A DNA stretch of 64,000 nucleotides from Protea cynaroides. Its lineage: Eukaryota; Streptophyta; Magnoliopsida; Proteales; Proteaceae. How positions within the stretch are numbered: the stretch's first letter is position 1; each line of letters opens with the position of its first letter. A program made the translations under genes and the position numbers. The notes under the pieces were generated by a model. The model was given only the letters and a program-made list of their open reading frames with translations, had not been told where the DNA came from and searched no databases. Below, piece after piece: positions 1 through 11,990 of this stretch. Location: NCBI GenBank assembly GCA_028583415.1, contig CM053269.1, positions 57,897,007 through 57,961,006 on the forward strand, given 5' to 3'.

Positions 1-739
1 GAGACATATCGTATCGACCCCCTGCAATACGGATACGTATCGATCGTATCGTATTTATACTTAAAACCATGGTCCTAGGTTTAAGATTAGAAGATGAGTG
101 TCAGAATTTTTGTGAGATATATATATATCTATCTATTTGGGTAAATAGATGTTTTTTTGAGATACTTGATTGGGTAAGTTTCTTTCTGCTTGCTTAGATT
201 TCCCTTTTTTAAGTTTTAGCAAGTTTAGGGATTTTGGCAAGTTTAGGGATTTTCATTGAAGCGAATGGAATTACAGTTCTAGGGTTGTTAGTTGATTTAC
301 AGTTCTAGGGTTGTTAGTTGATTTACAGTTCTAGGGTTAGTTGATTGATTTAATTCTTTGGGATCATCTAATTGCTGGTATCCTAATATCACTTAAAGTT
401 CTGTAGTTATTAGCTATATGTGATAAAGTTGGAATATTCGTGTCAACATTGCATACATTTGGATTTGGCGGTCGTCCAGGAATAAGTACTTTTATGAGGT
501 TTGCCTGTGTGCAAGAGGCAATAGAATGAGTATGAGATATTCTACTAAAGATTACTCAACTCAACTAAACCTTTTCATAACTAAATGGAGTTGGTAGATG
601 TTTTACTTGAGATTGCAAAGAGATATATTTGTAATTGATTGTAAATGTGCTGAATTCAATGAAAATTATGGTTGAAAATAAAACATTGTTATGTTTTGTA
701 ACAAAATAGAACGGGAAGGATACCCAAACATAGAACCTT

Positions 740-783
<44 letters not shown>

Positions 784-1114
784 GTTCCTCTCCTTTTAGT
801 AGTCACTATTTATAGATGTAGAAAAGATTAACAAGACAGATCTAGGACTCTATAAGTCAGAGTCCTAGTTACGAACTAAATAAAAGAAGGATAAGAGATA
901 AATAGAAAAGGAGATAAGTAGGCCACATGGACTCTTAATTAAATTGGTATTGAACCTGAATAGTCAGGCCCATCACTAAACTCTTAAATAGGAAATCATT
1001 TAAACTACTCGGTATTGGGTCTTAATAAACAGGCCCATTCCTTTACAATAGTATTAGTTAACATGCATAAAATTGATTTTAACTTGATCATTTTCTTCTC
1101 TTTCTCATTTTCAG
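1..1114. other. Intron DNA upstream of the first visible IDM1-like exon
   Basis: No convincing exon was found here, so it is read as the 3' part of an intron whose 5' exon lies off the window. The first 60 bases are rich in CGTATCGATACG-type near-palindromes, like the end of a dispersed repeat cut by the window edge. A 26-bp unit (TTACAGTTCTAGGGTTGTTA...) is repeated about three times at 271-345, and a perfect (GA)20 microsatellite lies at 741-780. The stretch at 780-1080, with AGGCCCA motifs, resembles retrotransposon LTR sequence but no ends could be defined. Confidence 0.5.
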
Positions 1115-4100
1115 GATGGTTTTGACCCTATTGTAATTTCTGGTCGTGATCTAATACCTGCTATGGTCTATGGGTAAGTTTCTTGTCCATTTTGTTTGCT
1201 TCACCTGTTCTTTTCTTCAAGTTTTTCATATACGTGCGTTGCTATTCTTTTTTTATTATAGCAATTTGATTGTTTTGATGGGTTGAAGTGCAAATGAATC
1301 CTACTGTATAGGCATAGTTGAGGAAATTGCAAAAATGTATGGCTATTGATGAAAAGGTCTAAAACAATGGGTAAATTTATCGGCGCATTAACTGTGGTCA
1401 AGGACCCAGCATTGTATTTGACAAACTTTGGGGGTAGTGGAACTTCTTTAATCTGATCTGTGCCTGCACGCTTGGTTGGACTGAGATTGCAGAATCCTAA
1501 ATAAGCTTTATACTTTGATGCTTATCTCTTCGTGGTGAGCCTTTAGCTTGGTCTTCTTTAAACCTTTAGCTTGAGGCTTGAGCCTTAATATGAGCATGTG
1601 GGGGACAGGGATTGGAGTTAATCTTTTTTCTGTTCTAAGACAGCCATGCGATCAGACAGGTGTCTGGCCATATCAGCAATATAGTCAAAGGTCTCTTAGT
1701 CAGTGGTGGGTTCAGAATTGGTAGGGTCACTGCTGGCTAAAAACTTTGGTACCAATTGATGAGGGAATGAATCCCAAAAAAGCCCGAATTGCAGTAAATG
1801 GATAGATCCAGAATCTAAACAGTAGCCATATCTTTAGATCTACCACACAGATGTTAACCAGAAATTTATCACAGGCAGAGAATATGGTAATGAACACAAT
1901 AGCCGAAGATGAAGGCTATCCAATGGTCGGATTGAGAGTTATGATGAACTCCTTTGACTGCTAGATTTGGGGAACATAAGCAAGTGTTGTTTTTTTTTTT
2001 TTATTGAAATAGAAAAGTTAAAATCTGTGGTGTCAGTGATAGATTAGAACTTGACAAAGTGTCATAAACTGATGGGACACTAAGGGCCTGTTTGATAAAA
2101 CTTCTACTTCTGTATTCTATGGATTTTGGCTCCCAGGGAGCCATTTTGGAGTAGAAGTACGTTTGATAAGTCTGGTTGGATTCCAACTCCCACAGAGTGA
2201 ACCAGATTCAAAATGGCTCCAGAATCCAAAATTTTGGAGTTATAAATACTTGCTCCAAACTGTTGGATCAACTTTTTGAAAGAAAGAAAAGAGTCAACTC
2301 TCGCTTGACTCTCACTTGACCACCACCACCACCATCGTTGCCACCCCCCACCACCACCGTCGTCGCCACCACCCACCACCACCATTGCCACCACCACCAC
2401 TACCGCCACCTCCACCGCCACTGCCACCACCGCCACCACCACCACTGCCATCACCATAACCACCGCCGTCGCCACCACCCACCGCCATCACCACCACAAC
2501 CACCGCCACCCATCACCCACCACTCACCACCATTGCCATTACCCACCACCACCATCATTGCCACCACCACCCACCAACGCCACCGCCACCGCCACCGCCA
2601 CCGCCACCGCCACCGCCACCCATCACCCACCACCCACCACCCACCACCCACCACCATTGCCATTACCCACCACCACCATCATCGCCACCACCACCCCACC
2701 ACCACCACCACCACCACCGCCACCCACTACCACCACTCACCGCTACCATGACTGTTTTTCTAGACTTCGATTAGGGGGATAGTGTATTATCAAACGTGTT
2801 TCTAATCCAAAGATGTTCTAGAATCCATTTTAGAATTGCATTATCAAACAAGTTTTTACTTTAAAATAATCCTGGAGTAGCTTGGAGTAGAATCCAAATT
2901 TGAACCAGAATCTAGAATCCAGAAGCAGAAGTTTTATCAAATGGCCCCTAAGATATCCGAAAACGAAGCCCATCCAATGGGAGGATACCCAACTAGGAGA
3001 GTTTCCTTATTGATGTAGGAAACATTTGTTAACCAGAATCGACAGCAGGAAGAAAATGACTCCAAACAGATCTCGAAATTGGATTCAGATCTAATTCTTT
3101 TAACAAAATTCAATCTCAGTTCAATTGCAAGAACAACCAGAAATAGATCTGATCCTATCAGTAGCAATAAGTAGAAGTAAGAATTGAATTCAGCAATCAG
3201 AACCAGATCTCAAATTTTAGAATCACAGGAAATCAGTAGCAGAAAATAACAACACAAGTAACAGATTCAGATCTGAGATCAGACCAGAATTCGAAGAGAT
3301 CATTAAGCAGATATAGTAGATAACAGATAAAGTTAGCAGAATTTGATGGCTAGAAAAGGTTGGTTATTAGATCTGAATATAAATTGCAGAATTGAACTTA
3401 CTTAATAATGGAGCTTGAGATAGAGGAAGAAAGAAGGATATGGACACAGACTTCCCACCTATGAACTAAGTTGATTTTCCATCAACCCTACTAGCCTTCT
3501 ACTAGTGCAGCCAAGTCTCCCAGCCATTGAAACTGAATCCCACAGTTGAAGTTGAAGAAGGCAGCAACCATAACTTTCATTCATACATTCGTATCTAAGG
3601 CTGTAGCCCTTTACGAACCTATATAGAAGATTCAAAACAAGAAGTAAAGTAGTTTTAAAACTCCTCTAGACAATAACTTACCTTGGAGGTAGTTTATTTT
3701 TATTAAAACTCACCCTAAAATAAAAGAAAGTAACTTAAAACACTTAAAAGCAATAAAAGAATAAAAGTATTTAAGTCTTATCCAACTTAATAAAGACTAT
3801 TCAACTAGATAAAAACTTATCTAACTAGACTTGGGATGCTAACATACTAATCCTACCCACCAAGGTTCAAATTCTCGAGTCTCAACTCTCAAGGGTGTCT
3901 TGACCTTCTGAGAAACCGAGATTTCCGAGATCTCCGAGATCTCAAGTTCTTGGTCGAGATCTCGTCGAGACACTGTAAAAAAGCTGCAAAGGCTTAAAAA
4001 GTGTGCCTTGGGGCTCAAATGGTCATTTTAAAGTCTGATACTCCAATTAATTACTCTTTTAGCATACATAATCACATTTAAATAATAAAATTGAAAAAAT

Positions 4101-7100
4101 CATCACACATGGTGATTGTTGGGGTTTAGACCCATGTTTGGCAGTATTGGTCTGAAGTTCAGAACGTAAACTATTCTACATATTGTTACCCATGTTTGGC
4201 AGTATTGGTCTGAAGTTCAGACGTAAACTATTCTACATATTGTTATTTGTTACACAAGTAGAAGATCAAAGAAGGCCAAATGAGTCAGTAAAATTATATT
4301 TTAGGAGAAGAATAAACATAATAGCACTTAATTAGTTAATTGTCATAGTAAAAAAAAAAACTCAAAGTAGTCAAGTAGACCGTATAATCATAATTCATAC
4401 ATTATGTCAAGACCAGTCGAGAACTGGTCGAGACTAGGTCTTGTATGAGATCTCGTCTCTACCTATTCGAGAACTTCAAGATCTCGGCGAGAGCTCGCCG
4501 AGATTTGGAACCATGCTACCCATAGTTTAGGCCCATTAAAGTGGCCTTACAATGTAACAAGTTGCCTTAATGGGCTCTACCATTTTCTACATGTATATTT
4601 AGTAAAAAGTTGGCTTGATGGACTCTTGTCGGTTCATTATTGGATTGGTTCAGTTTCAGCTTATTGGTCAGTTTGATTCGTGCTTATCAGTCGATCTGGT
4701 TTGGTTTTTCACTATGCTCTAAAAAAGTTCCCAATTATGGGCAAACAAGTCCGGCCGGATCAGGCTGGTTCGGTTTCAGTTTTTGGGTTGGACCAATTTT
4801 GAAAGCCCTAATTTAGGTGTTTAGTCTTTTTTTGTACTTTTTTTTTTCAAATCTAATATGTCCCATTGATGATTTTTTTCCCGTTCTTGAAATGTTTGAC
4901 CATAATTTTTACCCTCCTATTCAAAATCTGAGCCGTTTTAAACAGAAAATAACGAACAAAGTTTTTATGCTGTTCCCTTTTAACTTTAACTATCTATGAT
5001 TCCACCTGTTGGGTAGACAGTAGACAGTCTAGATAGTCCACTTGTCAAACTTTTGACTCAGATTCGACCACATCCCCTTCCTCCTTGTGTATTGGCATGC
5101 ATCCCTATGTGTGATCATACTTGCCTGTGGTACTTCGATCACTACTTTGCGCTCTTTATAGTTCTGGACTTTCTAAGCTTTTTTATTTCGCCACTTGGTA
5201 AGCTCTATTCATGCTGAAACTTGACATGTGAACATTCATTCTGAAACTTGACATGTGAACATTCATTCTGAAACTTGACACGTGAACAGGGGACCTAGGG
5301 GCCTACCTGTCCACAAAGTTTAAGCCCCAGCTGACATGTCACGTGGCCAATTTTTGGGCTGACCAGATATAGTTTTCCCTTTAGTGGCTTTAGCTGTTAT
5401 TGATAACATTTTCCTTATCTTGGTTAAATTTGTTCTGAAAAATGATATTCTGGAAATAACCTACCTGCAATATCTTAATTAAAGGATGCGATTGCTTGTT
5501 TGCACACTTAATGATATTTGAATAGGATGGTGCCTGAAGCATGGGCTGATGTATTTGAAAATTGGGGCGAAATGTCTTAGGGGCTGTCCTTAGTTGCACC
5601 TCTTAACTGTTCCCACTGAGTTTGTGCGCTTCATTACTTCAGTCATGAATGCACATGTATTTTTCTGAATGGAAGCATACACAGAAATATGTAAACAATA
5701 GTTATGGTGATAGCACGCTGAAAGCATGATGTGCCATGGTGGATGTTGAGACCTTGATTGCTTACATGCATTTGTGGTGTACTCTTTGGGATTGGGATCC
5801 TTTGTACTGAGGCCACATCTGTAGTGAGGATCCCACCCACTCAAAGTGGATCGGCATGTATCCCGATGCACTCTACATGCCAATCCACTTTGAGTGGCTA
5901 GGATCCTCATTACAGAGGTGGCCTCACTACAGAGGATCTTTTTCCTACTCTTTGTGGATGTGTGTGTACTGTGGTTGCCTGTCTGCTTATGCTGTCCGTG
6001 TATGCGTTATTAGACTTGCTTTTCCATACTTTGTATCAAAGGTGGGTCCTACCAATTTCTTACATCCTTTCCATTTGTTATATGTTTCAGGAGAAACACA
6101 GCAGGGCAAGAATTCGGGGGGATGTACTGTGTTGTTCTGTGTATAAGGTAAGTTTCTCCCCTGAAATAAAAGTGTCTTCTTGTGGGATTGTATCAGATTT
6201 TTTTTTTCCAGTTTACTGTAATGTTACTGGTCTGATACTATGGTTCCTTGTGTGTGCAGGTCAACAGTCATATCTGCTGGAATTCTCAGAATTTTTGGTC
6301 AGAAGGTTGCAGAACTTCCTCTGGTAGCTACAAGTAAAGGAAACCGAGGAAAGGTATGGTTATGAAATTGTGGCTTTATTGTTGCAGTTGCAGTTGTTTC
6401 CACACTGCTGGGTTTGCTAAATTATCACCGTGTCAGCGTGTCCAACCCTTGTCCCAATTAGTTGCACTGACCTTGTCTGAAGTATTTGACTGCTACCTGA
6501 ACTTACATATCCCAAGTCTGAACATCTATCTAGTATCACCATACCTAGTATCACCATACTAAATAGTACTACCACATAAAACTATGTACCCCCCTAGTAG
6601 ATGGGTCCAATCTTCAACACTCCCTCTCAAGCTGGAACATGCTCCAGCTTGCAACATACAAATACAAAGATATGATTGTCGGAGATGTCAAGGAGCACAT
6701 AGAGGACTTCTTGGTAGCAATACCAAATCACAAACTAGTTACACCAATGAATAGACTTGAGAACCGACTGATAAAAGTGCCTCTCAAGGCTCCAACAACG
6801 TAGAGCAAAAAGATTTAGGCTCCACCATGAGCGAACATGAACATGAAACACGAGCAAACATACTCCTTAAAAGTAGGTCAAACACGAGTGAACATGAACA
6901 TGAAACACCAGCAAACATGCTCCTTTAAATTAGGCTCCAACACGAATGTAGAGCAAATATGCTCTTTCTCCCCCTCACGTGGAGAATTCCACGTGGACAA
7001 TAATCAGGGGTCAGTAACAAGGAATGGCAAGGACTGAGCACACAACGGGTTCCAAAAATACACTTCAAAGAGAATCAATTTCAACAATCGATATCCTTCT

Positions 7101-9610
7101 AACATACAGACCAAAAAATCGATTCCATGAATCGATCTCCTCCAATTAATCGAACAATAAAACTGAATCAGAAAATCGAACCAGAAAAGTTCCGACACAA
7201 TCAATTTAACCAGAAAATTGACCGAAGCAATCGATCTCATCCACATCTATTCATCTTCAAATCGAACCTCTACAATGACTCAAATCACAGTAGCAAATAA
7301 AATCCCAGATAGGCCAGATACGAATGAAGTCCAATATTAATTTCATAATTAACCAGAACTATATAATCCCTTGTGAGCGAAGCAAACGGATCCTTAACCA
7401 AAGGAGGGTAGTCTTGGAAGCAAATATTGGAAGAGGATAAAACAAAATTCACTTAAAAGGCAAGGGCAGTTTTAGAAACTAACCTTAAAAGAAAAAATAA
7501 ACTAACTTGAGAAAGCTATAATCGTGAAAGGGGGTCTTCTTCAACTTAGTGACAGAAAACAAACCAGCGGCGAAGGAAAACTGTCGATTGCAATATCTCT
7601 CACATGCGGCCATCGTTTGGCCTGAAATTTCAGTTACAGAATCGCAATACCTTCCTCTGGTGAACCCTACAAGCCAACAATTGAGTATAAGAGGTAATAA
7701 AAAAGACTGACAAATCTGGGCGATGCTGGCAAAGCACAGCCCTAGTTGCAGTCTGATTTCTCAATATGGGGTACGACTTTGGGTACAAATTTCGAAGGTT
7801 TGGTTCGCCCTAAGTAATAATCAGCATTAGATCAAACACCACAAACCAGAAAACCCAATTTATCTTCAAACGTGCATCTTCTTCTGAAACGATTCAGCAA
7901 AGGAAACCAACAGCAAATCGACAGTGGATTCATTCAATTTAGCAGCACTCGATCAAGGGGAGGAAACCAGTAATCGAAACCAGAGTTCTCCGGCAATCGA
8001 TTCCAATCTCCAGCATGAACCAGAGGAGGAAAGTAAAATCAGGAAGAACAATAGAACAACACCAGAACTCCTTGGATGGTCGACCAAGATTCAATACTTG
8101 CCTGATTGAACTGAAATGAACCAATAATACCTGGCAGCAAAAGCTGCTTCAAGTAAGCAGGAACAAATGTACAAGCAATAAAATAACAAAATGAAACTCA
8201 TTGAACAAACCAGAACTAAGAAGGAAGACACAGCAGCTGCAGTGGTGGCTGCACACAGATAACTTAAACGACTCTCAAAACAGCAGATCAGATCAACCGC
8301 TCTGATACCATGTAAATTATGAGAGAGAAGTGAAGTGCAAGAGAAAGAGTAGAATAAGAGAGAAAGAAGAAGAATGGAAGGAACAAAAGGGAAAGAAGAG
8401 GGATCGATTGTATGATCTCTCCCTCTCAAGACATTGCTGTATATTAATTAATAATAACCCCCTCACTTAACTGAAGAAATGAAAGAAACCTGATCGGTTA
8501 CACTTATATCCGACCTTGAATATAAAGGAAACTAAAGTAAATAAAACACCTATATACCAAACATCAACATACCTAATATCACCACACAACTATGTACCCC
8601 CATGGTACATGGGTCCAATCTTCAACACTCTTCAACAAGGGGCAAGGTTAACATGGTGTAAAAAATTTTATGCCCGACCTTAATTAGGGTGAAGAGGTCT
8701 CTAGTTTGGGACTGGGGAGACTAGCGTGTCATAATATGCACAATTAACTGCCAAGGAACAAGAAAATTTTTTCATGCGTCTGGTTTGTTGATTTGTTGGG
8801 AGAAAACTGCATCCACCTATGCTGAAATGATGGATTTCCTTTTAGTGGACTAGAGATCTTGCTTGGATTCTATCTAAGTGTTCTGAAGGGACACTTCCAA
8901 TATGAAGTCCCATTGCATCCAAAAAGCCAAGAAACAAAGTTGGAAACTAATTTATGAATATTTGGACTTCGTGCTTTTGTCTTTGTATATTCCTTTGGTT
9001 GGTTAGCATGACTAGCATATGATGAGCAATCCTGAAAATTCTTACTGGGACAGTTTTCTCCTCTCTTGTTGGCATATGTAATGTTGCAGCATTTTGCTCT
9101 TCCCCCTGCCCTCCTTCAGGCCTTCTATTAATTCAAGTAGTACATTTACAGATTTTCCCAAACAAATATTTGTTTCAATTATGCACGGTATCATAAATTT
9201 TCTGGGAAATTATGAAGTTGAAAACCTAGCTGTGTATCTTGGGCAATATTCATTATTCTTGCTACTAAGTTTCTCTATTTTATAGGGCTATTTCCAAGCA
9301 TTGTTTGCTTGTATAGAGAATTTGCTGTGTTCCTTAAATGTGGAGAACCTTGTACTACCTGCTGCTGAGGAAGCCGAATCAATCTGGACTAATAAATTAG
9401 GCTTTAGAAAGATGACTGAGGAGCAAGTAAGCATATTCTATGTATTTTTGAGTTCTCTGCATAACTTACTATTGTTGCTGTTGTACATTATATTTTAGGT
9501 ACTAATAGTGGCATTATGTACAGTTACTGAAGTATACGAAGGACTTCTCTCTGATGAATTTCCTGGGTACTTCAATGTTGGAGAAGGAGGTCACCCGGGT
9601 TATAGATTGA
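1115..9610 (+). CDS. PHD-finger/GNAT-domain protein, IDM1-like, C-terminal five exons (partial)
   Basis: This is the C-terminal 145 residues of a plant protein of the 'acyl-CoA N-acyltransferase with RING/FYVE/PHD zinc finger' family (Increased DNA Methylation 1-like). In that family the GNAT domain acetylates histone H3 in the nucleus. Exons are 1115-1173, 6091-6147, 6260-6353, 9286-9426 and 9524-9610; all junctions are GT-AG and the phases agree, with the TGA at 9608-9610. The spliced product begins GFDPIVISGRDLIPAMVYGR and contains the acetyl-CoA loop ATSKGNRGKGYFQALF (R-G-K-G), then VLPAAEEAESIWTNKLGF and LGTSMLEKEV near the C-terminus, all hallmarks of the family. The PHD finger and N-terminus must lie upstream of base 1. 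Intron 1 here is 4.9 kb and intron 3 is 2.9 kb, both swollen by transposons. The family assignment is strong; the specific orthologue is not known. Confidence 0.87.
2094..2948. mobile_element. Tourist-like (PIF/Harbinger type) MITE carrying a CCACCA minisatellite
   Basis: Terminal inverted repeats of about 35 bp are visible: GGGCCTGTTTGATAAAACTT at the left, and the complement of TTTTATCAAATGGCCCC at the right. They are flanked by a 3-bp TAA duplication (2091-2093 and 2949-2951), which fits PIF/Harbinger-type elements. The core is not coding; about half of it is an expanded trinucleotide repeat. It lies in intron 1 of the IDM1-like gene. Confidence 0.72.
2317..2745. repeat. CCACCA/CCGCCA low-complexity minisatellite
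   Basis: About 430 bp are almost pure CCA/CCG trinucleotide repeat with local higher-order units (runs of CCACCG and of CACCCAC). Every frame is open because of the repeat, giving artificial His/Pro/Thr-rich or Gly/Val/Trp-rich ORFs that should not be called genes. It sits inside the MITE at 2094-2948. Confidence 0.9.
3860..4515. mobile_element. Non-autonomous DNA transposon with GAGATCTCG-rich inverted ends
   Basis: The ends are inverted: CCAAGGTTCAAATTCTCGAG at the left, and the complement of the right end reads CATGGTTCCAAATCTCGGCG. Both subterminal regions are full of GAGATCTCG palindromes. A direct CTACCCA flanks the element (3853-3859 and 4516-4522), consistent with a 7-8 bp target-site duplication as in hAT-like elements. 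The core contains a 58-bp tandem duplication (about 4131-4188 and 4189-4246) beginning near CCATGTTTGGCAGTATTGGT. No coding capacity. Confidence 0.65.
5789..5945. mobile_element. Short Mutator-type MITE, near-complete palindrome
   Basis: Two arms of roughly 75 bp are inverted copies of each other. The left arm runs through TGAGGCCAC and CCACTCAAAGTGGAT; the right arm returns ATCCACTTTGAGTGG and GTGGCCTCA. The element is flanked by a perfect 9-bp direct repeat TACTCTTTG (5780-5788 and 5946-5954), the duplication length of Mutator-like elements. It lies about 145 bp before exon 2 of the visible IDM1-like gene. Confidence 0.75.
6520..8627 (-). mobile_element. Non-coding LTR retroelement in reverse orientation, one LTR truncated
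   Basis: The 5' LTR is 8311-8627 (317 bp; it reads TGTTGAAGATTGG inward on the minus strand and ends in CA). Next to it, the minus strand of 8299-8310 reads TGGTATCAGAGC, the standard primer-binding site for initiator methionine tRNA. The 3' LTR ends at 6619 beside a polypurine tract (minus strand CTTGAGAGGGAG, 6620-6631), but only its last 100 bp or so is recognisable. The 1.7-kb interior has no ORF resembling gag or pol, so the element is LARD-like or heavily decayed. It lies in intron 3 of the IDM1-like gene. Confidence 0.7.
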
Positions 9611-11636
9611 CAGCGTCACTCATTTCATTAGGAGTTTTGGTCAGGTTTTGGTGGAATTGGATTTCATTTTTTATTTTTTAATTATATTGCCCCTTTTGCT
9701 GCTATTTTGTTTGTAGGCAGCACAAATCATTGTTTTTAAGAATTTGTTGTAATGTAAGAGCGAGTGAAAGAAAAGGGGGGGGGAAGAAATTCTGGGTCAG
9801 AAGAGATGTTTGTACATAAACTGAGACTGTAGAAGCTAATATCCGTGCATGCAGACTTTTTATCATGCATGCATTCTATGCCGTAAGGAATTTAATATGG
9901 AATTTAATTGTTGTATTTTCTTCTAATGGAAATCCATTCTGTACTCCCAACAGCGGTACTATGGCCTACAATTGTGCTCTGCACGAGATGCGTAGCATTT
10001 GAGACGCACCACCGGCCGGCCTCCAGACATAAAAAGTAAGGTTTAGTTGTGGGTTGGACCCTGATGAATTTGGACGGATCACAGCAGCATTCAGCCAGCC
10101 CTGTTAACTCTTTTTGATTTGTTTTCTCGGCAGGATTATTGCTCAAAAATCAAAATACTGCTACCTGTAATTGTAGCTCTGCCCTATAAAATTAAGAATA
10201 GAGCAGAGAAACAGGTGGTTATTTTGGTTAATGAGTCTGAAACTCTTAAATATTCCTTTTGGGATCCTTGGAGACTTTCCAGTCGTATAAAAGGATTATC
10301 TGGTATTCTGGTTGGGATCATTTAGAGGGTCTCCTATGTAAGACCTAATATATGTACCACATGTGGCAGGCCTGGTAAGGTATGTAGAAAGCTCAGCCTC
10401 AAGGTCCTTTGCTTTCATGTCAAGTTTCAAGCATTAGAGGACTGAATATTGATTTGAAAATCAAGGGCTACCGTTGTGCACATGTATAATTCAGCTCTGT
10501 TCAGTAGTAACGTGGCCTTTTTTTTACGAAATTCCAACGAACCTTCTGGATGAGCCCGATATGCATTCTTTTACCTATTTTGGATTACAGATTTCCAACA
10601 ACCCTGCATTGAAGTCCCTAGGAACATAGTGAAAGAGGTTTGCAGTAACAAAATATCCTTCACCACTGTTCGAATATATATGGATAGGGTTGAGTTTTTT
10701 ACGAGGGATGTGGTAAAATAAAACATTTAAATACTCAAGAAGATCACAGGAAAAGTGGATCAACAGGCATGGGAGGAAATCAATTCTGGCCTTGTGAGTT
10801 AATGCAGGACAATTCTCTTGTATTTTTATAAAACCTAACTGGCTCCATAGATTGCATTGATCACCTGATTGTGGAATTCGATTGTTAGTTTTGATAAACT
10901 TTCTTCAAAATGCAGATCGGGAACCACCTTTAGATGTTGTATCACTTGTACATGACAGTAATTCGTTGTCTCAATACTTTGTTTCCTGCTCTTTTAGATT
11001 TATTTCCAAAGAAATTAATAGTATTGTTGACTCCTTAGCTTCACAGCCCTGTCTAAATCGTGCCTGATTAGTTTGGCTTTCTTGCATTCCATGATTTTAT
11101 AACATATGTATCAATCAGTCCATGAACATGGCACGATCTAATGAATAATTTAAGTTCTACCAAAAAAAAATCATCCCATATCGATCTTGATGGGTTTTTT
11201 TCAATTAATTCTATGTGTATTTTATTTGACCTGCTCCATTGCCATCCTTAATCAATCCAAACTATTTGCCAGATGTTTATATGATCAAATGGCCACATCA
11301 TTTGCCAGATGTTTATATTATCAAATCTAGGATTTAGATAGCGATCATGTTTTAAATCTATTTGTTCTATATTGATGTACGGATTTAATGAGAAACTGAC
11401 ACATGATCAATAGTAAATATAATAATATAAAACGGAATTAGATAGGTCCAAAATAGATATGATGGGAAACTATTGGGTCAACACTAGATATAATGAATAA
11501 CACCATGATGGATTAGGTCCAAAATCAATAGGAATATATGCATCCAACCACAAGTCAAGAATTTTAATTGATCTTGCGGAGCGGGGATTACCTGCACCCA
11601 TATTAATTCAAGTTACAAATATCATGAGCAAGTACT
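9611..11636. other. Intergenic, with a LINE 3'-end remnant
   Basis: This is the spacer between the IDM1-like gene and the RRM gene. No gene was found. The only recognisable content is a LINE fragment at about 10860-11170. The rest, including a G-rich run near 9775, shows nothing I can name. Confidence 0.5.
10860..11170 (+). mobile_element. 3' end of a LINE (RNase H-like domain remnant)
   Basis: The frame ending at 11067 reads LINFLQNADREPPLDVVSLV, then CSFRFISKEINSIVDSLA. This matches the C-terminal part of the RNase H-like domain (RVT_3) found at the end of plant LINE ORF2 proteins. It is followed after about 95 bp by an A-rich tail, as expected for a LINE 3' end. Upstream the frame is broken. 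A pseudogene fragment only. Confidence 0.55.
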
Positions 11637-11790
11637 TATTCGATGGCTAAGGTCGTCATATTGTAATCTGGTGGTCATGGGTTTGAATCATAAAACTAAT
11701 CTTGTCTCACGGCATACATTTTACCCAACCTAGACACTGCAGTAGCGGGCCCCGCAATGTTGTGGGACGCTGTCTTTTTTCATCTGACCG
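11637..11790 (+). mobile_element. Diverged Au-type SINE upstream of the RRM gene
   Basis: The stretch contains the pol III box B-like GGTCATGGGTTTGAATC and the Au-family 3' signature CCTAGACACTGCAGTAGCGG, ending in a short T run. It aligns by eye with the better-preserved copy at 46640-46810. No clear target-site duplication was seen. It ends about 200 bp before the ATG of the RRM gene, so it may lie in that gene's promoter. Confidence 0.65.
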
Positions 11791-11990
11791 CTATTTTAAT
11801 CGAACAAACGTGCCCCTCTTTCTACAGTAATGAAATGATATTCGTTGGGTTCATTCGGAACGTCGCTCTTTAGTGTTGCAGATTTTCAGAGGTCCGAAAG
11901 GTTTAGGGTTTTTATTGATATTCTTCTCTTCCATTCAAACCCTCGCCTCTCTCTTTTGTTAAGCTTTAGTTCTTACAAGAATTACTTGGG

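Noticed and set aside
2104..2782. Several overlapping ORFs of Gly/Val/Trp-rich or His/Pro/Thr-rich proteins
   Set aside because: All are translations of one CCA/CCG trinucleotide repeat inside a MITE, open on both strands because the repeat lacks stop codons.
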